A stretch of DNA of 64,000 nucleotides, taken from NCBI GenBank assembly GCA_965247375.1, contig CBDFHU010000072.1:1-64000 (forward strand), written 5' to 3'. A program made the translations under genes and the position numbers. The notes under the pieces are model-generated. The model was given only the letters and a program-made list of their open reading frames with translations. It had not been told where the DNA came from and did no database searches. Positions within the stretch are counted from its first letter, which is position 1; the number at the start of each line of letters is the position of its first letter. This DNA comes from Arsenicibacter sp965247375. Its GTDB lineage: Bacteria > Bacteroidota > Bacteroidia > Cytophagales > Spirosomataceae. Positions 16,933 to 25,942 of this stretch are shown here, piece after piece.

Positions 16933-19836
16933 ATGACCGCTATTCGTCCCCGCCTGACCGTTGCGCTGTGGCTCTGCTTATGGGGCACACTCTTCGCCCC
17001 CGGCCTGCGCGCCCAGACCGGTATTACTACCTTTTCCGGCGTTATCATCAGCGACGACAAAGGCGAACCCGTCCCGTTTGCCAGCCTGTCGGTAAAAGGA
17101 AAAAACCTCGGCACGGTATCCAACGAAAAAGGGCAGTTTCTGCTTAAACTGCCCGTCGGCCAGGCCAACAGCCAGATCGTGGTATCGGCGGTCGGGTATG
17201 TTTCGCAAACCCTCCCGCCCGGCCGCCTCGGGAACACGCCCGCCACCATCCGGCTCAAACTCGCGGCCATTGCCTTGCCGGAGGTACAGGTAACGGCACA
17301 ACGCAAAAGTGCAGCCGATATTCTCCGCGAAGCCATCGCCGCCATTCCCCGCAACTACGATACCACCGCCGTTGGCCTGACCGCTTTTTACCGGGAAGAC
17401 ACCCGGTTCGATGGTCATCCCGCCCGATACAACGAAGCGGTACTGTCGGTGTATAAATCGGCGAATAACCGGCCGGACAGCAAAGACCAGCTCCGGCTCA
17501 TTAAGGGCCGTAAACGGAATATTGACCCGAAAAGCCACAACATGCCGGAGTTTATCAACCTCAGCAACGGCGCCCGCAGCTCGCTGTACGGCGACTTTGT
17601 GAAGCTCATTCATGACAAACGGAATACCCTCAACGAGCGGAATCAGAAATTTTACCAGTTCAGCCTTCAGGTGCTTACCGGCGACCGGATGCTGTACGTC
17701 ATCGACATCAAACCCAAACACCGGAAAGGCTACGTAACCGGACGGCTTTTTATTGACGCCGAAACGCTGGCGTTTGTCCGCAGCGACCTGAAGCTGACCG
17801 ACAGGGGGCTGGATCGCGAAAACAACGACAACTGGCTGATGAAAAAGATGGCGTCCCTGATGACACACCTGCAATTCAGCATGTCCGGTTTCAGGGAGAT
17901 GGTCACGTACCGGCAAAACCCGGGCGACGGGCACTGGTACCTGAGCAATGTCGAACGCCGGTACGAAGCCCTGATTAACAGCAAACAACGCAATCTGACC
18001 GACAAAAAGTGGCAGGTTTCGACCAGCTTTACCGTGACCGATGTCGGGCCGAAAGGCATTCAGCCGTTTGCGGAAGGCGACATTACCGAGACCCGCAACC
18101 CAATGAGCTGGATTGTCGGCGATCAGCAGGACCCCGCCTTCTGGGAACATTACAACATCCAGCAACCGCTTTCGGCCGATACGGTATCGGTCAGCCTGCC
18201 CGCTAAACCGGTCCCGGCCACCATCGCGCCCAAACCCCGGTTAAGCAACCGGCAAAACGGGTTTAGCCGGGCGGACACGCTGCGGGGTAAGCTGACACCC
18301 CTGCGGAGCAGTTACGATGTGTTGTTTTACGACCTCGCCGTGGAGGTCGATATTGCCCGCAAGGCCATCGCAGGCCGCAACCGCATCCGGTTCCGGGTGC
18401 TCGCACCGATCCGGAAAATCCAGCTGGATTTATACGCCAACATGGCCATCGGGCAGTTTCTGTATCAAGGCCAACCGCTGCCGTATACCCGTGAGTACAA
18501 CGCGGTATTTGTCAGCTTTCCGGAAACCCTGCCGCCGGGCAGTCAGCCGGAAATTGAGGTGGACTATTCGGGAGTTCCGCAGGAAGCCGACCGCTCGCAA
18601 CCGATGGTGGGTGGCTTTCTATGGCAGCAGGACCGCGACGGGAATCCGTGGGTGCAGGTCGTTTGTCAGGGATCGGGGGCCAGTTTGTGGTGGCCCAACA
18701 AAGACCACCTGTCCGACGAACCCGACAGCATGCGGATACGGGTGACGGTGCCGGGCGAGCTGATGACGATCGCCAATGGTCGCCTGCGCCGGACAACCCG
18801 CCTGCCTGATAACCGGACCGAGTACGACTGGTATGTCAGCTACCCGATCAACAACTACAACGTCACGCTCAACATCGGCAACTATGCCCACTGGCGCGAC
18901 TATTACGTCAACGGCGATACGTTGACGATTAATTATTACGCCATGCCCTACAACCGCAAACCGTTTGGCTGGGTGTTCGACGGAACCAAACAAATGCTGG
19001 CCACCCTGGAGAAACACTACGGCCCCTACCCCTTCCCGCGCGACGGCTTTACGCTCATGGAATCGCTCCACCCGATGGAGCATCAGAGTGCGGTTTCGTT
19101 CGGGCCGCTGCCGGCCGGTCGCGCCGACAGCCTGTCGGCTACGGATTCTCTGCGCATCCGGCAGCTGGTCTGGCATGAAACGTCGCACGAATGGTGGGGC
19201 AATAATGTCAGTTGCAGCGATCTGGCCGATATGTGGATACACGAAGCCTTCGCGACGTATTCAGAAGGATATTGTCTGGAAACGGTTCTCGGCAACGATG
19301 CCGAACTCGCCTATATCGCCTCGCTGCCGCCGCAGGTGATCGGCAAGGAACCGGTAGCGGGTGTGCCCGACGTGAACCACATTCATTACGACATCGGGGA
19401 TATGTACAGCAAAGGGAGCCTGATCCTGTATACGTTCCGGCATATGCTGGCCAACGACAGCCTGTGGGCGGCCATCCTGACGGGGATTCAGCAGCATTTC
19501 CGCTACAAAACCCTGCGAACGGCCGATCTGGTGCAGTATATCCGGACGGTTACGGGCACCGACTACCGCTGGTTCTTTGATCAGTACCTGCACTACACCA
19601 CCCTGCCGAGGCTACAGCTTCAGATGCAGGAACAGGCCGATGCGCTCGTGGTACGGTACCGGTGGGCCGCCGATGTGCCGGGGTTCCGGATGCCGGTATC
19701 GGTGACCAAACGACCGGACCAATACGGGCTGATCCGGCCAACGGCTACGTGGCAGACCATCACCCTGCCCGGCATGAGCGAGGCCGATTTTGAGGTCGAT
19801 ACCACCCGTTTTTACATACAGGTTGATGAACGTTAA
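16933..19836 (+). CDS. M1 aminopeptidase fused to carboxypeptidase-like and DUF5686-like N-terminus
   Basis: A 967-residue secreted protein. Signal peptide (1-28, ending LRAQT), a carboxypeptidase-regulatory-like beta-sandwich (about 35-110: ISDDKGEPVPFASLSVKGK), a 300-residue region starting ADILREAIAAIPRNYDTT that resembles DUF5686-like domains of Bacteroidota, then an M1 metallopeptidase domain from about 450. The zinc site is HETSH at about 748-752 with the third ligand Glu in IHEAFATYSE. The amine-binding GxMEN motif is replaced by HPMEHQ. The peptidase half should remove N-terminal residues in the periplasm or at the surface. The fusion is unusual; M1 enzymes normally stand alone. Confidence 0.85.
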   Translation: MTAIRPRLTVALWLCLWGTLFAPGLRAQTGITTFSGVIISDDKGEPVPFASLSVKGKNLGTVSNEKGQFLLKLPVGQANSQIVVSAVGYVSQTLPPGRLGNTPATIRLKLAAIALPEVQVTAQRKSAADILREAIAAIPRNYDTTAVGLTAFYREDTRFDGHPARYNEAVLSVYKSANNRPDSKDQLRLIKGRKRNIDPKSHNMPEFINLSNGARSSLYGDFVKLIHDKRNTLNERNQKFYQFSLQVLTGDRMLYVIDIKPKHRKGYVTGRLFIDAETLAFVRSDLKLTDRGLDRENNDNWLMKKMASLMTHLQFSMSGFREMVTYRQNPGDGHWYLSNVERRYEALINSKQRNLTDKKWQVSTSFTVTDVGPKGIQPFAEGDITETRNPMSWIVGDQQDPAFWEHYNIQQPLSADTVSVSLPAKPVPATIAPKPRLSNRQNGFSRADTLRGKLTPLRSSYDVLFYDLAVEVDIARKAIAGRNRIRFRVLAPIRKIQLDLYANMAIGQFLYQGQPLPYTREYNAVFVSFPETLPPGSQPEIEVDYSGVPQEADRSQPMVGGFLWQQDRDGNPWVQVVCQGSGASLWWPNKDHLSDEPDSMRIRVTVPGELMTIANGRLRRTTRLPDNRTEYDWYVSYPINNYNVTLNIGNYAHWRDYYVNGDTLTINYYAMPYNRKPFGWVFDGTKQMLATLEKHYGPYPFPRDGFTLMESLHPMEHQSAVSFGPLPAGRADSLSATDSLRIRQLVWHETSHEWWGNNVSCSDLADMWIHEAFATYSEGYCLETVLGNDAELAYIASLPPQVIGKEPVAGVPDVNHIHYDIGDMYSKGSLILYTFRHMLANDSLWAAILTGIQQHFRYKTLRTADLVQYIRTVTGTDYRWFFDQYLHYTTLPRLQLQMQEQADALVVRYRWAADVPGFRMPVSVTKRPDQYGLIRPTATWQTITLPGMSEADFEVDTTRFYIQVDER

Positions 19837-20315
19837 CGGGCCGTCAGGTAGGCCTGCACCACCGCCAGCAGTTCATCCGGCTGTTGCGTACCGATCATCA
19901 GGCGGCTCCCGTTTTTCTTCCGGATCAGCAGCCCCCGATTGCCTTTGGCGTTGTAGACGGTGCCATAGGTGCCGGTAAACCGGATGCCGTAGCCGATGAA
20001 CCCGCTGTACGTTTCGAGCCTGACCTCCTGAATCTCGTCCCACCGGCGCTGCGTTCGCCAGAGCGGCCGGTAGTTGATGTGAATGTCGCGTTCATCGACG
20101 CGGGTTCTGAGCATGAGCAGACGGAAGAACAGGAGCAAACCAAAGGGCAGTAAGGCAGACAAAAGCAATCCCGCGTCTGACATCGGTTTATCGCCGAACG
20201 GTTCGCCCATACCGATTTGCTTAATGATGCCCAACACCCAGATTCCGGCCAGGCCGCCAAGGATGATCCACAACCACCATTGGGTCATTCGCTGTGTTTC
20301 TTGGAAGGTTTTCAT
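19833..20315 (-). CDS. Hypothetical membrane protein with PH-like domain
   Basis: A 160-residue protein with two membrane helices (about residues 13-30 and 47-67) followed by a beta-rich domain (IHINYRPLWRTQRRWDEIQEVRLE, then GIRFTGTYGTVYNAKGN) like bacterial pleckstrin-homology (bPH2) proteins. Its stop codon overlaps the end of the convergent M1 peptidase gene by four bases. No precise function. Confidence 0.7.
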   Translation of the reverse strand: MKTFQETQRMTQWWLWIILGGLAGIWVLGIIKQIGMGEPFGDKPMSDAGLLLSALLPFGLLLFFRLLMLRTRVDERDIHINYRPLWRTQRRWDEIQEVRLETYSGFIGYGIRFTGTYGTVYNAKGNRGLLIRKKNGSRLMIGTQQPDELLAVVQAYLTAR

Positions 20316-20816
20316 ACAGGCAATAAAGGATTTTGGGCATGGATTGGCAAGTTGAGGGGGGCAGGACAGTAAAGCCTGTGCTTTGGTGTTAAGCTCCTGC
20401 GGGTTTTACACCCCTTTTTTCACAACCCCAAACTTTAGTTTGGGGAATCGCAGCAAGCTCAGGGCATTGGCATGGCCTGGCTATTGGTCAGGCCTTGAAA
20501 TGCCATGTTCCTGCTTCGGCATCATGGTTAGGCCAGGCCGGTTTTAAGAAGACTTACTCCACACTCTCCAGGCTGGAGCATGGAGTTAATGAGTGCGGGC
20601 CCGAAATCCCTACAAGCCCAGAATTTCAGATTGGGATCTTAAACGAATTAGCCCGTTATCGCTCGCGTTCCGCGATTGATTTATATCCCAAAGGGTGTCC
20701 CGCCCGCCCGTAGATTGTTTTGTAACAAGCCGACTTTCGGGCCAGAGGCCCTTCCCGATATTTATCACTCGCGATATGCGAGCGATAACCCTTGACTTTA
20801 TCATAGCTATCGGGGG
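20316..20816. other. Gene-free region with several hairpins
   Basis: No convincing gene. It holds CCCCAAACT-TT-AGTTTGGGG at 20426-20445, imperfect inverted repeats around GGCATGGCCTGG (20466-20515), and arms GTTATCGCTCGCG near 20655 matched by an inverted copy near 20780. It lies next to the left end of the cassette array and the truncated IS copy, and looks like accumulated mobile-element debris. Confidence 0.5.
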
Positions 20817-20958
20817 TATAGGCGGCATGAAGCGTTATCGTATATTATCAGATCGCTTACGTATACATGATCATGAAGGACATGATTCTACAGTAGAAGT
20901 GTGTGCCGGACTCTGGAATTATTACCTAATGACCTAATAATCAACATCACAACAAGCC
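20817..20958 (+). mobile_element. Truncated IS5-family remnant
   Basis: Encodes the C-terminal GGMKRYRILSDRLRIHDHEG... of the same transposase type as the full element at 24985-25942 but with many substitutions. Its outer end GGCTTGTTGTG (minus strand) matches that element's terminal repeat and is flanked by TA; the rest of the element is missing. It cuts off the last visible cassette only 14 bp after the cassette boundary. Confidence 0.85.
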
Positions 20959-21082
20959 TATTAAATTGGTGCTAACGGTTTCAGGCTTTGCGTTCGGGCG
21001 GGTTTTGGAACGCTAATCTGTCTGCAAGCACAAAACTTAAATAGAAGCACAAAGCTTCAAGTTTGCACGTCACCCCGCCTGA

Positions 21083-22398
21083 GAGACTGCTCGCTAAACT
21101 GTGTCACAGGTGAATAAAGGGAATAAAAACTCTAACTTTCACCATCATGACTAACGAGTTCGATTTTGAAGCCTTTAAACAGGCTGCTATCAAAGGCCTT
21201 TATGAAGGTAAACCGCTGACGGGTGAAAACGGTCTGTTCGCTCCTTTGCTCAAGCACTTTCTGGAGTCTGCTTTGGAAGGGGAAATGGATGGACATCTCA
21301 CCCAAACCCGGCTCACTGAGCAAAACCGTCGCAATGGCAAAACCACCAAGCAAGTTAAAAGCAGTGCCGGTCCTTTGGAGTTACAAACTCCTCGTGATCG
21401 CACCGGCAGCTATCAACCCCAGATCGTGCCGAAGCGACAGGTTGTACTGACTCCTCAACTTGAACAGAAGGTGCTTTCGCTCTATAGCATCGGTAATAGT
21501 TATGCTGACATTAGCCAGCATCTGTTGGAGATGTATGGCTATTCACTCTCAGACAGCGAATTAACTGCTATTACAGACAAAGTTATCCCGGCTATGCGCG
21601 AGTGGCAGAATCGGCCACTGGAAAGCCTATACACCTTGGTGTGGCTAGACGGCATTTATTACAAAGTACGTCAGGATGGCAAAGTGGTTACGCGTGTACT
21701 CTACAGCGTGATCGGTCTAAGTTTGTCAGGCAAAAAGCAAGTGCTCGGCATTTACACCGCTGAGAGTGAGTCCGCTAAGTTCTGGCTGACCGTGCTGACA
21801 GATCTGAAACAACGGGGCGTAGAAGATTTGTTGATTGCCTGTGTAGATGGCTTGAAAGGGTTTGATACGGCCATTGCCAATGTGTTTCCGGCCACGACTG
21901 TGCAACTCTGCATTGTTCACCAACTCCGCAACAGTTTCCGTTTCGTGCCTGATAAGCTGCTTAAAGAGTTTGCCAACGACCTGAAAACGGTTTATCAAGC
22001 CCCCAATCGGGAGCAAGGCTTAGAAAACCTGTTGGTGGTACAGGAAAAATGGGGCCCAGTTTACCCCAAAGCCGTACAGCCTTGGTTGGAGAAATGGGAA
22101 TTATTGTCGCCATTTTTCGACTATCCAGCCGCCATCCGCAGGGTGATGTACACGACCAACACCGTCGAGGGCTATCACCGCCAGTTACGCAAAGTGACTA
22201 AGACGAAGGGGGCTTTCCCTTCAGATGTTGCGTTGCAAAAGCTGGTCTATCTAGCGATTCAAAACTTACAAATCAAATGGGAGACGACCACCTACAATTG
22301 GAAGGAAATCATTAATCAGTTCAGCATTATCTTTGAGGAGCGCATCCACTCACATCGATTTGAATAAATCCTGCTGACACAGTTCAGAGAGCACTCCC
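21083..22398 (+). mobile_element. IS256-family insertion sequence
   Basis: A complete 1316-bp element. Terminal repeats: left GAGACTGCTCGCTAAACTG..., right (inverted) GGGAGTGCTCTCTGAACTG..., 19 of 23 positions identical. An 8-bp target duplication CCGCCTGA is present at 21075-21082 and 22399-22406, as expected for IS256. It landed in the right arm of an attC-like palindrome. Confidence 0.92.
21147..22367 (+). CDS. IS256 family (mutator-type) transposase
   Basis: A 406-residue transposase. The N-terminal region is helix-rich (GLFAPLLKHFLESALEGEMDGHL is typical of IS256), followed by LQTPRDRTGSYQPQIVPK, catalytic Asp in WLDGIYYKV, second Asp in CVDGLKGF, the CIVHQLRNS motif, and the Glu in TTNTVEGYHRQLRK. 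It is full length with no disruption, so the element may be active. Translation starts 64 bp inside the left end. Confidence 0.95.
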   Translation: MTNEFDFEAFKQAAIKGLYEGKPLTGENGLFAPLLKHFLESALEGEMDGHLTQTRLTEQNRRNGKTTKQVKSSAGPLELQTPRDRTGSYQPQIVPKRQVVLTPQLEQKVLSLYSIGNSYADISQHLLEMYGYSLSDSELTAITDKVIPAMREWQNRPLESLYTLVWLDGIYYKVRQDGKVVTRVLYSVIGLSLSGKKQVLGIYTAESESAKFWLTVLTDLKQRGVEDLLIACVDGLKGFDTAIANVFPATTVQLCIVHQLRNSFRFVPDKLLKEFANDLKTVYQAPNREQGLENLLVVQEKWGPVYPKAVQPWLEKWELLSPFFDYPAAIRRVMYTTNTVEGYHRQLRKVTKTKGAFPSDVALQKLVYLAIQNLQIKWETTTYNWKEIINQFSIIFEERIHSHRFE

Positions 22399-22429
22399 CC
22401 GCCTGACGCAAAACCCGTGTTAGCAGCCG

Positions 22430-23329
22430 TTATTTCTTTTGTAGCCAAGGTAGTTTCAGTTTTTGGTAATCGCCAAATGACTTAGCATATTCGTTTGCCC
22501 ATTCTATTCCAATATCTATTTGTTCTTCCAATGTGTCATTGGTGTATTCAAACTTCTTGATGTTTTGTAGTCTATAGTAAAGGTCTTCAAACATCCAAGT
22601 TGAACCTTCGCCTTGTCTTTGTAATACTATAGATGTCAGCTCTGCAAATTTCGTGATGTGCGGAAATTCATATAGGTGTCCAGTCGGTTCGCTATTTTCA
22701 ATTATTACAAACCTTGATGATAATCCAAATCGTAAAACTTTCTGCATTACACTTTCTCCAATGATGTCTGGCTGCTCTTTAATTATGTAGGTGTAGAAAC
22801 CTAAATTGTCAAGATGTGTTTGAATACGTTTCAGTAAGTCAAGTCCTTCGCCAGTGTCTTTGCCAAGTATTAAAACGCTGTCAGAATTTTCAAGCATTGA
22901 GTTTGCACGTTCAAAAACGCTGTCAAATGCTAAGTTTATGTTTTCTGATAAAGTTTTACTGTCAATGTTTGAAGGCTCTGTCAGTGTCCACCTAACAAAA
23001 ATATGCACCTCATCGTCCTCGTCAAGTTCTTCGTCAGAGAATGGCACACCCTCAAGTTGAAGTCGTTTTATAGCTTTCATCATTGCGGTCGCAAAAACAG
23101 AAGCGTGATATTTATGGAACCAGTATTTTGTATAAATGTGTTCCTCAATTCTGATAAGTAATTTGTCCCCAAGTCGAGTAATTGTGCATTGCGGAAAATT
23201 GTCCTCAAATATGTTGTAAGAAACATTTTCGTCAATTGTCGTCAAGTCAAGGTTGCTTAACTCTGAAAAACTTATGTCTTCCAAGTCGTCAAAATCGTCT
23301 TCGTTTGTTATGTCGTTGTGGTCTGTCAT
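22430..23329 (-). CDS. Cassette gene: TIR/SLOG-like C-terminal domain protein
   Basis: A 299-residue acidic protein, first of the AT-rich cassette genes. Residues 1-140 are acidic and unassigned. From about 150 an alpha/beta domain follows: DSVLILGKDTGEGLDLLKRI, LGFYTYIIKEQPDI, SSRFVIIENSEPTGHLYEFP and EGSTWMFEDL, resembling TIR-like or SLOG nucleotide-binding folds found in bacterial defence proteins. This is a fold-level guess. The start at 23329 lies 13 bp inside the cassette boundary; the stop is 9 bp from the palindrome. No promoter of its own is apparent. Confidence 0.6.
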   Translation of the reverse strand: MTDHNDITNEDDFDDLEDISFSELSNLDLTTIDENVSYNIFEDNFPQCTITRLGDKLLIRIEEHIYTKYWFHKYHASVFATAMMKAIKRLQLEGVPFSDEELDEDDEVHIFVRWTLTEPSNIDSKTLSENINLAFDSVFERANSMLENSDSVLILGKDTGEGLDLLKRIQTHLDNLGFYTYIIKEQPDIIGESVMQKVLRFGLSSRFVIIENSEPTGHLYEFPHITKFAELTSIVLQRQGEGSTWMFEDLYYRLQNIKKFEYTNDTLEEQIDIGIEWANEYAKSFGDYQKLKLPWLQKK

Positions 23330-23341
23330 ATAATGGCTGCT

Positions 23342-23465
23342 AACGGTTTGGGGCTTTGCGTTCGGGCGGATTTTTAGCACAAAAGTTCAATAGAATTACT
23401 GCTGGTGAACCTTGCACAAATGTTTCATAGAAGCACTTCAGCCGCCATATTGCCAAACCGATGTT
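23342..23465 (-). repeat. attC-like site 2
   Basis: A 124-bp imperfect palindrome, TAACGGTTTGGGGCTTTGCG... to ...GCCAAACCGATGTTA on the + strand. Its left arm is identical to site 3 (24116-24239) while its centre and right arm match site 4 (26193-26315), so it is a mosaic. Confidence 0.88.
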
Positions 23466-23482
23466 AATGGCTGGCTTTCTTG

Positions 23483-24076
23483 TCATTTCGTTATCCATTT
23501 TGTCAATTTTGAGAAGAATGTCGGTTTGGGATTTTCATACGTGTATGATTTTGTCTCAGAGTTATAGAATGAGTCTTTTACTTCTTTTGTCAAAACGTCA
23601 ATTTCAAAACGAAAAGGTTCATTGCTTGTCTGAAAGTTCCAATAAGTAGCATACAGTTTGTTGTCTTTTATTTCATTCAGTTTTATATCGTCAAAGTAGT
23701 AGTTGTCGAAAAGCACGAAGTCGTTTCCTTTAATGTCCATAAAGCGTAAGTCAAAACCACTTGAATAATATATTTTTTCTTCTTGTTCGTCTATTATTGC
23801 TGTCTTGGTGTCCGAAATTTCAGTTTTATTAAGTTGTTCTCTTGTATTAATGTCAATGAGAAAAGTTTGTCCTCCTGCAACAATAAAGGCTTTTCCTTTA
23901 CTTGTCAGGTTTATTACAAACGTACCTTGTTCAACCCAACTTTGTTCAAATGAACCAACCCATTCTTGTTCGTCTTTATCTACAAACTTAACCCATAGAC
24001 AATTTGGTGTTATGTTTCCAAAATGTTTCTCTGGATATTGTCCTGAAATTGGTCTGTATATAAATTCTACATCCAT
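23483..24076 (-). CDS. Cassette gene: hypothetical protein, possible immunity-like
   Basis: A 197-residue AT-rich protein without signal peptide or membrane helix. Much of it is beta-strand-like, with an aromatic-rich middle (DNYYFDDIKLNEI, LYATYWNFQTSNEPFRFEIDV) and repeated short blades reminiscent of propeller-type immunity proteins; no family is recognised. The gene sits 18 bp from its 3' palindrome and 40 bp from the preceding one, so it is one cassette. Confidence 0.6.
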   Translation of the reverse strand: MDVEFIYRPISGQYPEKHFGNITPNCLWVKFVDKDEQEWVGSFEQSWVEQGTFVINLTSKGKAFIVAGGQTFLIDINTREQLNKTEISDTKTAIIDEQEEKIYYSSGFDLRFMDIKGNDFVLFDNYYFDDIKLNEIKDNKLYATYWNFQTSNEPFRFEIDVLTKEVKDSFYNSETKSYTYENPKPTFFSKLTKWITK

Positions 24077-24115
24077 CTTTTCTTTCTATTCTTTCGGTCT
24101 GTTAAGCTTGCCACT

Positions 24116-24239
24116 AACGGTTTGGGGCTTTGCGTTCGGGCGGGTTTCGGAGCACAAAGTTTCAATTGATTACTATAGTTCATTAGAAGCAAAAAGCTCC
24201 AAGTTTCCACGTCACCCCGCCTGACGCAAAACCCGTGTT
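24116..24239 (-). repeat. attC-like site 3
   Basis: A 124-bp imperfect palindrome from TAACGGTTTGGGGCTTTGCG to ACGCAAAACCCGTGTTA on the + strand. Same subtype as site 1. It lies 14 bp beyond the original end of the disrupted protease gene. Confidence 0.88.
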
Positions 24240-24293
24240 AGTAGCAGACTTATCATAGTATTGTGAATTTCATTTTTGTAAAGTCTATAACTA

Positions 24294-24983
24294 TCATTTT
24301 TTGTCAAAATACGCATTGCCAATAAGTCCATGAGTATTTGCCTCTTTGAAAATGTTTGTATGATAAAGTTCAGGGTCAGGGTGAACATATATTTTGGGAT
24401 TTTTTATTTTAATATTTCCCAAAAAAGCTCGTTTTTTAATTTTTCCTCCTGGCACATCATAAGATTTCCCCCAAGTTGTTATGTTATATAATGTGTCACT
24501 ATAGCTTACTAGATTAGAAAGGCTTGAAAATGATGCAGTAGTCTTTAAGGGGAATAGGCTAGCGCCGCTGTCATAAAAAAAGTAATAAACTTCATTACCG
24601 ATTTTTAGAGGCAAAATTATTCGATTTTGATATAAGGTAAAATCTAAGGTGTTATGTCTACTATTATAAAATTGCTGTGATAATTTATCTGTGTACCCAA
24701 TTTTATTTTCTTTGAAGTCGATAACGAGTACACCATCTCGAAAAATGTCAATTCCAATTGTACCTAACATTGTTGATGATCCTAAATTGTCAAGTATTAT
24801 ATCTTTATCAATTACATTCCCATAATTAGGTAAGTAGCCTATGATATTTTTTGGTAATCTCTTTTCTGAAATAACAATTCCCCCATTTTTTAGGTTTATA
24901 AAGTTGTCATTCTTTAAAGTCTCTACAATGAAAAAAAGTTCTTTTAAATATGGAAAAGCTGTCGTAAATGAATTCCAAACATT
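24294..24983 (-). pseudogene. C-terminal fragment of the split aspartic protease
   Basis: Continues in frame from the IS junction. The longest ATG-initiated piece starts at 24770 (MLGTIGIDIF). It contains the second DSG motif and ends early at an A6 run. Confidence 0.8.
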
Positions 24984-24984
24984 A

Positions 24985-25942
24985 GACTTGTTGTGGTGCT
25001 GATTACTAGTTCATTAGGTAGTAATTCCACAGTCCGGCACATACTTCTAACGTAGAGTCATGCCCTTCATGATCATGCACACGTAAGCGGTCTGATAAAA
25101 TACGATAACGCTTCATACCACCTATACTGTGCTCAATACCAACGCGTTGTCTCGCCATTTGCTGATTATCCTGCTTTTGCTCCGGAGTTAGGCTGTGGTT
25201 TTTAGTTGCTTTTTTTGGTAAAAAAAGTGCTTTACAAGGATAAAGTTTATCGAAACCTAAATAACCAAGATCAATATAAACGCTGAATTTTTTAAACCAG
25301 TCTAATTCTGGTGGAAATTCCCCTTTTAACATCCGGAAATCATGAACTTTTCCGGACCAATATGCGCCTATATAAAGAATCGCTTTTGTCGTCGTTGTAA
25401 TGATTGTATTTTTTAGTGTATGCCGTTTTTTTTGCCAGAATAGTGATCCTTTTGATCATTCCTGTTAACTGGTCTTTGAATAGGCTGCTCGGTAGCATCG
25501 ATAATCAACATATCATATTTCCAGAAATGTATTTCAAATTCCTCAACGCTTTCAAAAGAAAGGGCAGGGGCATAGTTATGGTCGTTAAGCATTGATTTCA
25601 AAAGAGTTATACCTATATCCTGATTGCGTTTAGCCGTTGCACCATCCATGCCGGTTACTAATCCGAGTAAATCGTATGTGAGGCCGGACTTTAGACTGAA
25701 TAAAGTAAAAAACAGTAAATCTTCGGCTGATGTGATAGCTGATTTTTTAGGGCCATCAGCTTGTCTCTCCGGAAGTGTTTTACCGAATTTTTTTAAATAG
25801 GTATCTTCAAATAAGGTAAGTAGCTTTTTAAACCGGTTCTCATCATATCCTGTTGACGAACGCCACTGCCTGTCATTTTTTAAGTCACTTATAGAAATTT
25901 TCATCCTATAAATTTATATTATTTTTTACATTGCAACAAGTC
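24985..25942 (-). mobile_element. IS5-family insertion sequence
   Basis: A complete 958-bp element with terminal repeats GACTTGTTG at both ends, flanked by a TA duplication (24983-24984 and 25943-25944), as for TA-targeting IS5 subgroups. The transposase is split into two frames at an A8 run. It interrupts the aspartic protease cassette gene. Confidence 0.9.
25006..25904 (-). CDS. IS5 family DDE transposase made by -1 frameshift
   Basis: Two overlapping reading frames, 25413-25904 (163 residues) and the downstream one ending at 25006. Frame 0 ends shortly after a run of eight A (minus strand, 25427-25434); slipping back one base there gives SGKKKRHTLKNTI and a continuous protein of about 300 residues. 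The catalytic residues are then all present: Asp in MLIIDATEQPIQRP, Asp in IDLGYLGFDKL, Glu in RVGIEHSIGG. The N-terminal part carries the helix-turn-helix region DLLGLVTGMDGATAKRN. Programmed -1 frameshifting at A-rich slippery runs is established for several IS families. Confidence 0.85.

Larger units (their letters stand above)
20974..22421 (-). repeat. attC-like site 1 (split by IS256-family element)
   Basis: An attC-like imperfect palindrome of 124 bp once the IS at 21083-22398 and its 8-bp duplication are removed. The + strand begins TAACGGTTTCAGGCTTTGCG and ends GACGCAAAACCCGTGTTA. It immediately follows the stop codon of the gene at 22430. It belongs to the same subtype as the site at 24116-24239. 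Confidence 0.85.

Noticed and set aside
16978..18165. Long minus-strand open frame inside the M1 peptidase gene
   Set aside because: Antisense to a gene with clear catalytic motifs; its composition is that of a shadow frame.
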